The notes beneath the pieces are model-generated. The model saw only the letters and a program-made list of their open reading frames with translations. It was not told where the DNA came from and did not search any database. Positions 1-6,422 of a DNA stretch of 18,053 bases are shown here, piece by piece. This DNA is from Planctomycetaceae bacterium (GTDB lineage: Bacteria > Planctomycetota > Planctomycetia > Pirellulales > Thermoguttaceae). The stretch lies in NCBI GenBank assembly GCA_004556055.1, contig SFIW01000047.1, positions 1-18,053 on the forward strand, read 5' to 3'. Within the stretch, counting starts at the first letter, position 1. Each line of letters begins with the position of its first letter. The position numbers were made by a program, and so were the translations under genes.

Positions 1-31
1 GACGATTCGCGGTCTTTAAACGTGAAATTTT

Positions 32-104
32 GCGGGCGTAGCTCAGTTGGCAGAGCACAACGTTGCCAATGTTGTTGTCGAGGGTTCGAGCCCCTTCGCC
101 CGCT
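32..104 (+). tRNA. tRNA-Gly (anticodon GCC)
   Basis: A full cloverleaf can be folded by hand. The 7-bp acceptor stem pairs GCGGGCG (32-38) with CGCCCGC (97-103). The D stem is GCTC/GAGC (41-44 with 53-56). The anticodon stem CAACG/TGTTG includes one G-U pair, and its 7-nt loop TTGCCAA places GCC at 65-67. The T arm has loop TTCGAGC. The discriminator is T104, as expected for tRNA-Gly. CCA is not encoded, since the next bases are CTT, so it must be added after transcription. The 31 nt upstream within the window are too short to show the promoter. Confidence 0.96.
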
Positions 105-191
105 CTTAAGGGGGTTTCTCCTGTTTTGGACATGGGTTTCGTAGGAAGCAGCTTGTTCCGAACATTTGGCCTTGCCTCTTTTTGTATAATT

Positions 192-225
192 AGGCGCGCC
201 TGTGTTTTTGGGGCGCGCCTTTTTT
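192..225 (+). terminator. Intrinsic terminator downstream of tRNA-Gly
   Basis: A perfect 9-bp stem AGGCGCGCC (192-200) / GGCGCGCCT (212-220) encloses an 11-nt loop. A run of six T (220-225) follows. This is a strong rho-independent terminator and probably ends the tRNA transcript. Each arm contains the palindrome GGCGCGCC. Confidence 0.85.
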
Positions 226-264
226 GCGCCTCACCGTAGCGCTTCATTCTTAAAATTCTAAGTC

Positions 265-302
265 AAAGACTGGAAAACGCCGCCGTTTTCGAGTCTTTTT
301 TT
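265..302 (+). terminator. Second intrinsic terminator between tRNA and tig
   Basis: The lower stem AAAGACT (265-271) pairs with AGTCTTT (292-298). After one G-G mismatch, the upper stem GAAAACG (273-279) pairs with CGTTTTC (284-290) around the loop CCGC. A long T tract follows (296-303). It lies 40 nt after the first terminator and insulates tig from tRNA transcription. Confidence 0.85.
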
Positions 303-303
303 T

Positions 304-493
304 ATGCGTTCTTCGCGCCTCTATCTAAAGGACTCCTCTTTGTCGACTACAACCCGGCAAGCCGTATTTGCGCTTGCGCGCGCGTTCCTTTTAGATTAAC
401 CTTGTCGCGCTGTCGCCGATTCCTCGGTTAGTCGCGCAACTCGGAACGCGAGCGCGACGGATCTCGCCCTTAATCATTAGGATTTTTCGAACT
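304..493 (+). promoter_or_regulatory. Promoter and leader region of tig
   Basis: This is 190 bp without an ORF between the second terminator and the tig start, so it must hold the tig promoter unless tig depends on readthrough. No consensus promoter stands out; the best pair is TTGCGC (368-373), 18 nt, TAGATT (392-397), which is weak. The segment carries two 8-nt complementary pairs, CGCGTTCC (381-388) with GGAACGCG (443-450) and GTCGCGCT (404-411) with AGCGCGAC (451-458). They interleave rather than nest. An AGGA at 479-482 is the likely ribosome binding site. The location is firm; the details are inference. Confidence 0.4.
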
Positions 494-1954
494 ATGGTAA
501 ACGAATTTGACACGAACGAAGTTCGTAAACTGACTCTTGAAGCTGACGTCCAAGAAAAAGGCGCTTGCGAACGTCATATCACCATCAAGGTCTCCCGCGC
601 CGACGTCGATTTTTATCTCGACCGCGAATATTCCGAACTCCAGGAAAAACAGGCGATCCCTGGCTTCCGCGCTGGTAAAGCTCCGCGCAAAATGATCGAA
701 AAACGCTTCAAGAAAGAAGTCGTTGAACGCGTCAAGAGCGCGCTCGTCTTCGATTCTCTCGCGCAGGTCACCGAAGATGAAAAGATCACCGCGATTAGCG
801 AACCCAAGTTCAAGCCCGAAGCGCTTCTTCTTCCCGAGACGGGAGATTTTACGTGGGAATTCGACGTCGAAGTTCGTCCCACCTTCGATATTCCGAACTG
901 GAAGGGCCTCAAACTCGACAAACTGACCCGCGAGTTCACCGACGCCGACGTCGACGAAGCCGTCACGCGCATCCAGCAGTCCTACGGCACGCTCGAGGCA
1001 AAAACCGAGCCCGCTAAGGTTGGGGATTACATCGTCACGAAGCTTACCTTCTCTCTCGACGGCAAAGAGATCAATAGCTCCGAGAGCGAAACGATTCGCG
1101 TCAGCTCCAAGCTCTCCTTCCACGACGGCGTCATCAACGATTTTGACAAGCTCGTCGAAGGCGTCAAGGCTGGCGACGTTCGCACCACCAAGCTCACTGT
1201 TTCCAACGACGCGACCGATGAAAAGCTCCGCGGTAAGGAAATCGAAGCGAAGTTCGAAATCACCGAAGTCAAAGAACTCATCCTTCCCGAACTTAACGAC
1301 GAATTCCTCCACTCTCTCGGCGGTTTCGAGAATATGGGCGATTTCCGCGACGTCGTTCTCGACGAACTCAAGCGTCAGCTCGAATATGAGCAGCAGCGCC
1401 GCGCTCGTCGTCAGATCACCGAACAACTCACCGTCGGCGCCGATTGGGAGCTTCCCCCCGAGCTCCTCAAGAGCCAGCGCGATCGCGAATTCCAGCGCGC
1501 GCTCTTCGAGCTTCGCCGCAGCGGTTTCACCGATCAGCAGATCCTCTCTCAGTTCAACGTTATCCGTCGCAATAGCGACGCCACGACCGCTCAGGCCTTG
1601 AAGGAACACTTCATTCTTGAAGCGATTGCCGAAAGCGAAAATATCGTCGACGAACAGCGCGATTACGATCTCGAAATCGCCCTCATGGCCGCTCAGTCCG
1701 GCGAATCTCAGCGCCGCATCCGTTCTCGCATCGAAAAGTCTGGAAACATGGACGTCCTCCGCAACCAGATCATCGAACGCAAAGTCATCAAGAAGATTAT
1801 GGACGCCGCCGAATTTACCGAAGTTCCCTACTCCCCGCTCAAGCAGGAAGAAGAAGCGCTCGATCGTCCCGTCTCCAACGAGAACGAAATCCCCGAGGTC
1901 ACTGAAGAAGACGCCAAGGCCGCTAATCGCGAAGCCAACAATCCCCAGGCGTGA
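494..1954 (+). CDS. tig: Trigger factor, ribosome-associated chaperone
   Basis: Encodes a 486-residue protein recognised as trigger factor, the cytosolic chaperone that binds the ribosome exit tunnel, holds nascent chains and in most species has prolyl isomerase activity. The ribosome-docking signature is clear: PGFRAGKAPRKMIEKRF at about residues 56-72, matching the family GFRxGKxP loop. Residues about 1-150 look like the ribosome-binding domain, about 170-260 like a divergent FKBP-type isomerase domain (starting near VGDYIV), and about 270-440 like the helical, charged chaperone arms. The tail is rich in Glu and Ala. The protein is somewhat longer than the usual 430-450 residues. The ATG at 494 follows AGGA (479-482) by 11 nt. 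Codons favour C-ending and T-ending forms (GCC, GCT, CTC), as expected for high expression. clpP and clpX, frequent neighbours of tig elsewhere, are absent here; the gene is flanked by terminators and appears monocistronic. Confidence 0.93.
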   Translation: MVNEFDTNEVRKLTLEADVQEKGACERHITIKVSRADVDFYLDREYSELQEKQAIPGFRAGKAPRKMIEKRFKKEVVERVKSALVFDSLAQVTEDEKITAISEPKFKPEALLLPETGDFTWEFDVEVRPTFDIPNWKGLKLDKLTREFTDADVDEAVTRIQQSYGTLEAKTEPAKVGDYIVTKLTFSLDGKEINSSESETIRVSSKLSFHDGVINDFDKLVEGVKAGDVRTTKLTVSNDATDEKLRGKEIEAKFEITEVKELILPELNDEFLHSLGGFENMGDFRDVVLDELKRQLEYEQQRRARRQITEQLTVGADWELPPELLKSQRDREFQRALFELRRSGFTDQQILSQFNVIRRNSDATTAQALKEHFILEAIAESENIVDEQRDYDLEIALMAAQSGESQRRIRSRIEKSGNMDVLRNQIIERKVIKKIMDAAEFTEVPYSPLKQEEEALDRPVSNENEIPEVTEEDAKAANREANNPQA

Positions 1955-1994
1955 TCTTGGCGTTAGCGCTTAATTGATATCCGATCCTTAAGAG

Positions 1995-2038
1995 AAGGAC
2001 GAACGCGTTTCCGTGTGAAGTGCGTTTGTCCTTTTTTT
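1995..2038 (+). terminator. Intrinsic terminator of tig
   Basis: The 12-bp stem AAGGACGAACGC (1995-2006) / GCGTTTGTCCTT (2022-2033) contains one G-T pair. Its loop is 15 nt and a T tract follows (2032-2038). It begins 40 nt after the tig stop codon. Confidence 0.88.
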
Positions 2039-2054
2039 ATGAGCTCCGCGACGC

Positions 2055-2096
2055 AAAAGAAAAAGCCGTTCCTATTTCGAGGAACGGCTCTTTTTA
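2055..2096. terminator. Bidirectional terminator between tig and metallophosphoesterase gene
   Basis: The 9-bp stem AGCCGTTCC (2064-2072) / GGAACGGCT (2081-2089) has an 8-nt loop. On the plus strand it is followed by CTTTTT. On the minus strand the A-rich left flank (2055-2063) reads as a T tract. It can therefore end the minus-strand metallophosphoesterase transcript and back up the tig terminator. Confidence 0.82.
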
Positions 2097-2158
2097 TTTC
2101 GTAAGGCGCGGCGTCGACAATTGTCGAGCGGCAAGACGGGGCGCGGAGAGGCGGTTCG

Positions 2159-3043
2159 TCACTCTACTGGATGGAAGGTCCACGAGTAATTCAGCTTGGA
2201 ATCGACTTGCAGGAATCGGAATCCGAAGGGGCGTTTGTCGAAATTCTTCGACGTCGTCTCTCCGTTAAGGATCGGTAACCCCTTATAATCGCGCTGAAGC
2301 GTCGTGTGGGTGTGCCCCGCGAGGTAGAAACAGACGTTGTGCGTCGCGAGATAGTCGAGATACTCTCCGCGATACGTCAAAGGAATATTAAAATATGCGT
2401 CCTCTTCGTCGGGGCTCTTGACGTATGGCGGAATATGGGAGCCGACAATGAGGTTTTGCCCCGCTTCTTTTGCCTTTGCGAGTTCTTCGCGCATCCATTC
2501 GACCTGAGCGGTATAGAGAGTAGGATCGCTCTCCGGACGGCAATACTGGGTATTCAGGACGATGAAGCGCCATCCGTTGAATTCGAGCGAACTATATTCG
2601 CGATCGAAAACCTTGACAAATCTTGCGACGTTTTCTCCCGTGACAGGCTCGGGAATATCGTGATTTCCCGGCGCGACGAGGATAGGCGCGTTGATCTTTT
2701 GTAGAAGGGCGGGCCAATCTTTCTCGAGGTCTTCGCACTTGTGAACCATATCGCCGGCGAAGAAGACGAGATCGGGACGCAGAGCGTTGACCTTTTCGAT
2801 CTCCTTTTCGAGGCGTTTGAGATCGGCTTCGTACGCGTCTGGCCCGTCGAATCCTAACTGAGGATCGCAGCAGTGCGCGATCTTAACGACGGGACGCTCA
2901 GGGACGGCGTCCCCTTGAAGGAGAGTCGGTCGCAAGGGGGCGTCCTGCTCTTGCGCCGAGAGACGAAGCGCCGGGGCGGCGAAAAGAGCGGCGCCAGCCC
3001 CGATACTTTGGAGAAAATCGCGTCTAGTTATCTTACTTGTCAC
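2159..3043 (-). CDS. Tat-exported calcineurin-like metallophosphoesterase (CPPED1-like)
   Basis: A 294-residue protein with a twin-arginine signal peptide, TRRDFLQSIGAGAALFAAPA followed by a cleavage-like LSAQ (about residues 6-31), so it is probably exported folded. The metallophosphoesterase motifs appear in order: CCDPQLG (D60, Q62), GDMVH (D98), GNHD (N127, H128), GSHIPP (H203) and GHTHTT (H244, H246). The first motif is D-x-Q where most of the superfamily has D-x-H. DPQ is the form known from CPPED1-like phosphatases, so that subgroup is likely; the substrate cannot be inferred. The start is GTG at 3043, with AAAGGA on the minus strand just upstream. It lies 70 bp downstream of maf on the same strand with no terminator between, so the two may share a transcript. 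It ends near a bidirectional terminator. Confidence 0.88.
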   Translation of the reverse strand: MTSKITRRDFLQSIGAGAALFAAPALRLSAQEQDAPLRPTLLQGDAVPERPVVKIAHCCDPQLGFDGPDAYEADLKRLEKEIEKVNALRPDLVFFAGDMVHKCEDLEKDWPALLQKINAPILVAPGNHDIPEPVTGENVARFVKVFDREYSSLEFNGWRFIVLNTQYCRPESDPTLYTAQVEWMREELAKAKEAGQNLIVGSHIPPYVKSPDEEDAYFNIPLTYRGEYLDYLATHNVCFYLAGHTHTTLQRDYKGLPILNGETTSKNFDKRPFGFRFLQVDSKLNYSWTFHPVE

Positions 3044-3113
3044 GTCGAATCCTTTCTACGAGAGAAGCGTGCGGTTGGTTTGACGTCAAGGATACGCTAT
3101 AAGACGCGTCGCG

Positions 3114-3842
3114 TCAATGAGAAAAACGCGCCAAAATTGAGTCGGCGAGCGCTTCGAGGGGGAGCCCGACGACGTTCGATTCGGTACCGTCAATAAGCTT
3201 GAGCCAGTCGTTTCCGTCCTGATATCCGAAAGCTCCCGCTTTCCCTTCCCAGAGCCTTGAATCGAGATAATACGCGAGACGCGCCTCGCCGAGCTCCTCC
3301 ATTTCGAGGCTCGACGATTCGACGCGCGCTTCGAGTTTTTCGACGTTTGGCCCCGACGCGTAATCTTGCGGGTCGACGCGCCATAGGGCGAGTCCGGTGA
3401 CGACGCGGTGCACGGAGCCGCTCAGAGCGCGGAGCATTCTTTCGGCGTCCTCTCGATCGCGCGGCTTACCGAGAATTTCGTCGTGGCAGACCGCGACGGA
3501 ATCGCATCCGACGACGAGGAAGGGCGCCGCGCCGGGTAGCGCGGGAGCGACGTCCCATCGCGCGACGGAGACGCGCCCGCAGAGTCGCGCGGCGACGTTC
3601 TGGGCTTTGAGGATCGCGAGGGTACGAACGTAGTCGGCCGGCGCGTCGAGGGGAACGTTCGCAAACTTTTCCACACATTCTGCGGCGGGTATTGTCGCGA
3701 AACGGTAGCCGTCTTCGCGCAACAACGCGCGGCGTCGAGGGGACTGACTTGCGAGGACGAGTCGAAACGAGGTTTGGCTGAGTGAGGCCGCGAGTTCGCG
3801 ATTCGATGAAGACAAGGAGGGGGAAGGGCTGGAGGATGACAC
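3114..3842 (-). CDS. maf: Maf family nucleoside triphosphate pyrophosphatase
   Basis: A cytosolic Maf/HAM1-type enzyme that hydrolyses nucleoside triphosphates to monophosphate and pyrophosphate, a housecleaning role. Family motifs are ASQSPRR (residues 31-37), the acidic VVGCDSVAV, GKPRDREDAERMLRALSG, HRVVTG, GKAGAFGYQ and SNVVGLPLEAL. The KAG..GYQ form resembles the dTTP/UTP-specific YhdE type more than the m7GTP-specific YceF type (inference). I place the start at GTG 3842, giving 242 residues, because a strong AAAGGA lies about 7 nt upstream. The frame stays open to a TTG at 3899, but those codons overlap a terminator hairpin. Even so, the protein has a Ser/Pro-rich N-terminal extension of about 25 residues beyond the usual family length of about 190-200. 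The stop is 70 bp before the metallophosphoesterase gene. Confidence 0.92.
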   Translation of the reverse strand: MSSSSPSPSLSSSNRELAASLSQTSFRLVLASQSPRRRALLREDGYRFATIPAAECVEKFANVPLDAPADYVRTLAILKAQNVAARLCGRVSVARWDVAPALPGAAPFLVVGCDSVAVCHDEILGKPRDREDAERMLRALSGSVHRVVTGLALWRVDPQDYASGPNVEKLEARVESSSLEMEELGEARLAYYLDSRLWEGKAGAFGYQDGNDWLKLIDGTESNVVGLPLEALADSILARFSH

Positions 3843-3861
3843 TTGGGTTCCTTTCCACGCG

Positions 3862-3893
3862 TATGAAAAAGAAAAAGGGACGCTCGGTCCCTT
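3862..3893 (-). terminator. Intrinsic terminator of secreted paralogue A, in the maf leader
   Basis: Read on the minus strand, the 7-bp stem AAGGGAC/GTCCCTT (3893-3887 with 3881-3875) has a 5-nt loop. It is followed by the T-rich run TTTTTCTTTTTC (3873-3862 region). It lies about 30 nt after the stop of the 3923-4792 gene and ends only about 20 nt before the maf start codon. It therefore terminates the upstream gene and could also attenuate maf. Confidence 0.8.
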
Positions 3894-3922
3894 CTTCAAA
3901 TCTTCGATAGGATTAAAAAAGA

Positions 3923-4792
3923 CTATTTTGTTTCTTCGGATCCCGATTCGACGGATTCGACAGGCGCGACGAGCTGAGCGTCTTCTTGAGGTTCTTGGGC
4001 GTCGACTGCCTCGACGGGAGCGAGAGTTTCGGATTCTTCTTCGACGGGGGTCGAATCCTCGGATTCTTGAGGTTCGACGACGGCGGAGACTTCTGCGGAG
4101 ACCGGTTTGAATTCAACGAGCGGGAGTCCGAAGAAGAAGGGGTTGTCTTTGTCGGGATCCGCAAGAGGGGCGCGAGAGCCGATGCGAATGATCGCGAGAG
4201 GTCGTCCGCGCGTACTTGCCGCGACAACGGGGTCAACGGTCTGAGGAACGTCTAAGACGAGTTCGCGATTCGATTCGCTAGCGTCGACGTTCATGGCGTT
4301 GGCGGAGTTTTCGACGAAGACGACGCGCGTGACAAAGGAGCCTCGCGCGGCGAGCGCAAGATCTTCCGCGGGAATTTCAAACTCGACGGGAAAATCCCAC
4401 TGACGACCCGCGGGAGGATTGAGCGAGCCGATGAGTTCGACGGTCGGGTAGAGCTCGACGTCGGGGTAGGCGGGTATCCGATCGATTCGGAATCGGTAGA
4501 CGGCGCCGACTTGTAGTCCGAAGAGATTCGTATTTTCGGGGGCCTCCCAATAATCGCCGGGCTGAGCGACTGCGACGCGGGCGCCCTTGGGGAGTTTCCA
4601 CTCGACGGGCTGGGTCTTTTTCCGCATACCGCCGATAATTCGCTGATGCGCGAGTTGACCAGTCGGATGCGCGGGGCGCGCAAAAGATGGATTCGTCGTC
4701 TGGGCGTCGAGAGACGCGACGAAGGGGGAGAGCGTCAACGCCGCAAGTGCGACGAGAGTCTTTCCGAATAGGAACGATCGCAAGTTCAACAT
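3923..4792 (-). CDS. Secreted protein of unknown function, paralogue A
   Basis: A 289-residue protein with an N-terminal signal peptide (MLNLRSFLFGKTLVALAALT, then a cleavage-like SLDAQ at 27-31), so probably periplasmic or secreted. The core (about residues 90-207) matches the gene directly upstream segment by segment: YRFRIDRIPAYPDVELYPTV, PVEFEIPAEDL, GSFVTRVVFV, VDPVVAASTRGRPLAIIRIG. The last 60 residues are low-complexity and acidic, rich in Glu, Val and Pro. I choose ATG 4792 over the TTG at 4858 because the signal peptide begins there, although its Shine-Dalgarno is poor (only CGGA is near). The family looks planctomycete-specific from general recollection, and I know no assigned function. 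No catalytic motif is evident. The protein may be a cell-envelope component (inference). Confidence 0.8.
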   Translation of the reverse strand: MLNLRSFLFGKTLVALAALTLSPFVASLDAQTTNPSFARPAHPTGQLAHQRIIGGMRKKTQPVEWKLPKGARVAVAQPGDYWEAPENTNLFGLQVGAVYRFRIDRIPAYPDVELYPTVELIGSLNPPAGRQWDFPVEFEIPAEDLALAARGSFVTRVVFVENSANAMNVDASESNRELVLDVPQTVDPVVAASTRGRPLAIIRIGSRAPLADPDKDNPFFFGLPLVEFKPVSAEVSAVVEPQESEDSTPVEEESETLAPVEAVDAQEPQEDAQLVAPVESVESGSEETK

Positions 4793-4955
4793 ATCCGAGC
4801 AACCCGCAAAGAAGGGTGAAAAAAAGCGAGTCGTTATAGTAACCCGACGTTTATGCAAGCGCGCGGGGCGCGAAGCCTGCGGGAAGAAACGACTCGCGAC
4901 GAAAAGTAAGGAGGAAGCGAGCTTCGAGGGTGGCGAAGCGCCTTTATGAATTAAC

Positions 4956-5008
4956 CTGAAGCCAGCTAGGCTCGCTCCGTAAATTAGTGCTGAAGCCAGT
5001 TAGGTTCG
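4956..5008. repeat. Imperfect direct repeat over the 3' end of secreted paralogue B
   Basis: Two 19-nt copies, CTGAAGCCAGCTAGGCTCG (4956-4974) and CTGAAGCCAGTTAGGTTCG (4990-5008), differ at two positions and are offset by 34 bp. The right copy encodes the C-terminal EPNWLQ of the minus-strand gene ending at 4984. The left copy, beyond the stop codon, would encode EPSWLQ in another frame and is also followed by a TAA a few codons on. This looks like a tandem duplication of the gene's end. Confidence 0.75.
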
Positions 5009-5808
5009 ACCTCGGGGACGCTGGTGGACGGAACGGGACGCACGGGGGTGACGACCGGTTCTTCCTTAGGAGCGGGAACGGTGGGGAGTTCGAGGACGTT
5101 CTTGGCGTTATCCTGCGCTGGGGTACCCCAAGCTGGAACGTTGACGCCGGAGATCGGAATCTGTTCGCCGGGCACGGTCGCGGAGAATGAACCTCCCGCG
5201 TTCAAACCGTCGAGTGAGAGATCCTTGTTGCCGATCTGGATGACGGCGAGGATCGCGCCGCGATTCTGAGCTTCGACGATCGGGTCGGCTCCCGCAGGCA
5301 GCTGGGTGTTGACGATAGTGTCGACGCCGCCCGCTAGCGCGAGGTTCTGATACTGGGCGGATGGAAGGAAGACGACTTTGGTGACGAAGTTTCCATTTTG
5401 GACTTGGTCGAAGTCGTTTTCAGTGAATTTGACGGGAATCGCGTTGTGATCGAGGTAAGCGCGAGTACGTGGCGTGACGGCGTTAATCGTCAGCGTGGGA
5501 TAGAGGGTCAAATCGTCGCGGTTCGGAATATTAGCGAGCTTAAGACGATAGCTATGAGCGGTCTGGAAGTTCTGGAAGACGGCCTTTGTGTCTTTGCAAA
5601 CGACCGGAATCGAGTCGAACGCGCCGATTTGAGCGACGTCCCACTGGATCGTCATACCGTCGGCGCCTTTGAAGGCGATTTGGGCGACGGCAGGTTGAGC
5701 CGCTTGCTGACGCGCGCCAGGAACGACCGCAGGATTCGCGCCGCGCATCGGACCAGCGCCACAAGCGACGACAACAGTAAGAGCCAGTAATAGCGCCTTG
5801 TTACGCAT
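4984..5808 (-). CDS. Secreted protein or lipoprotein of unknown function, paralogue B
   Basis: A 274-residue protein homologous to the next gene downstream on the same strand. Shared blocks are YRLKLANIPNRDDLTLYPTL (88-107), IPVKFTENDFDQV (124-136), GNFVTKVVFLP (139-149), ADPIVEAQNRGAILAVIQIG (174-193). The N-terminus is a signal peptide. Cys16 in VVVAC fits a loose lipobox, so it may be a lipoprotein; ordinary cleavage after MRGA (21-24) is the alternative. The C-terminal part is Pro/Val-rich and ends in VEPNWLQH. ATG 5808 is chosen because AGGGAGAG precedes it by about 9 nt and the signal peptide begins there; the open frame extends upstream to 5967 but encodes Arg-rich sequence unlike a leader. 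No function is assigned. The spacing to paralogue A is 191 bp with no clear terminator, so co-transcription is possible. Confidence 0.82.
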   Translation of the reverse strand: MRNKALLLALTVVVACGAGPMRGANPAVVPGARQQAAQPAVAQIAFKGADGMTIQWDVAQIGAFDSIPVVCKDTKAVFQNFQTAHSYRLKLANIPNRDDLTLYPTLTINAVTPRTRAYLDHNAIPVKFTENDFDQVQNGNFVTKVVFLPSAQYQNLALAGGVDTIVNTQLPAGADPIVEAQNRGAILAVIQIGNKDLSLDGLNAGGSFSATVPGEQIPISGVNVPAWGTPAQDNAKNVLELPTVPAPKEEPVVTPVRPVPSTSVPEVEPNWLQH

Positions 5809-6422
5809 CTGTTTATCTCTCCCTTTCGAGGCGTCAAGTCGATGATTTTCAAGCGCGCGCGGTTGCGGAAACTCGAGGTCTCCCAAAGGCTGTGGCGACG
5901 TGCGACGCCGACGTAACGCCGGGCGACGACGAGCTGACGCAAAAATCAACGAGATCGACAAATACAAATATCTAATTGTTCAATACTTCTACTACGCGGG
6001 ATTCCGAGCTCGCGCTCGTTCTGCCCGCCTCGCTCGCGCGCAACTTCTCTACACGCGCGTCGAGTCTTATCCACTAAGTCTAAGTATAACCACGTCGGCG
6101 CCCTTTTTCAATAAAAAAGACGCCGTTTCTACGTAATATCCACTGTACTGCGCCCGTAAAATGCGTTCGATTGGCGCCTGCGTTAAATTACGTATTACCG
6201 GAGTCGACGCACGCCATGGCGACGCCTCCTTTACCGCTCTTTCGACCCGTCGTCCCTTACCCTGAAACTTTTTCCAGGCTTTTCTCTTTCTTTTCTCATT
6301 ATTTAGCGTTCAAAAAAGCGATTGTAATAAATACGCGCGTCTCGCGCTTTATAACGACGCTTGACTCTCGCCGGAAAAAACGCTAAAATTTCACGAACTT
6401 AGTTTTAGGAGACCTTCCCCCT
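5809..6422. other. Divergent intergenic region without a convincing gene
   Basis: About 610 bp separate the minus-strand secreted protein (start 5808) from the plus-strand gene at 6423. ORFs here are short, have no family resemblance and lack ribosome binding sites. An A/T-rich stretch at about 5940-5990 may hold the minus-strand promoter, but I could not find a paired -35/-10. A stem-loop is possible at 6096-6125 (CGGCG/CGCCG around CTTTTT/AAAAAG), but no good T tract follows. TATCCACT occurs at about 6068 and 6137. The plus-strand promoter lies at the right end. A small RNA cannot be excluded. Confidence 0.5.
6361..6389 (+). promoter_or_regulatory. Sigma70-type promoter for the gene at 6423
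   Basis: TTGACT (6361-6366), a 17-nt spacer and TAAAAT (6384-6389) match the sigma70 consensus at 5 of 6 positions in each hexamer. The predicted transcript would start near 6396 and have a leader of about 27 nt that includes AGGAGA (6407-6412). This is the best-formed promoter in the window. Confidence 0.72.

Noticed and set aside
184..189. Exact TATAAT directly before the first terminator after tRNA-Gly
   Set aside because: It has no -35, and a transcript from it would run straight into or start inside the terminator stem, so a promoter role is unlikely.
470..1609. Long open frame on the minus strand opposite tig
   Set aside because: It is antisense to a clear trigger factor gene, has no ribosome binding site and shows low-complexity composition mirroring tig codons.
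2114..2127. Perfect 14-bp palindrome TCGACAATTGTCGA
   Set aside because: It is isolated, lies after the terminators and outside any promoter, and this DNA is rich in GTCGAC-type words.
3080..3089. Palindrome TTGACGTCAA between maf and the metallophosphoesterase gene
   Set aside because: It could be an operator or half a promoter, but no -10 is found 17 nt downstream and 10-bp palindromes are expected by chance.
4833..4838. TATAAC on the minus strand as a -10 for secreted paralogue A
   Set aside because: The nearest TTGCAT is only 14 nt away and no good -35 exists at 17 nt; too weak to list.
6096..6125. A/T-cored hairpin in the divergent intergenic region as a terminator
   Set aside because: The stem is interrupted by an internal loop, and neither strand has a proper T tract following it.
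6171..6386. Possible 71-residue gene before the promoter at 6361
   Set aside because: No ribosome binding site or family resemblance, and its end overlaps the promoter of the downstream gene.
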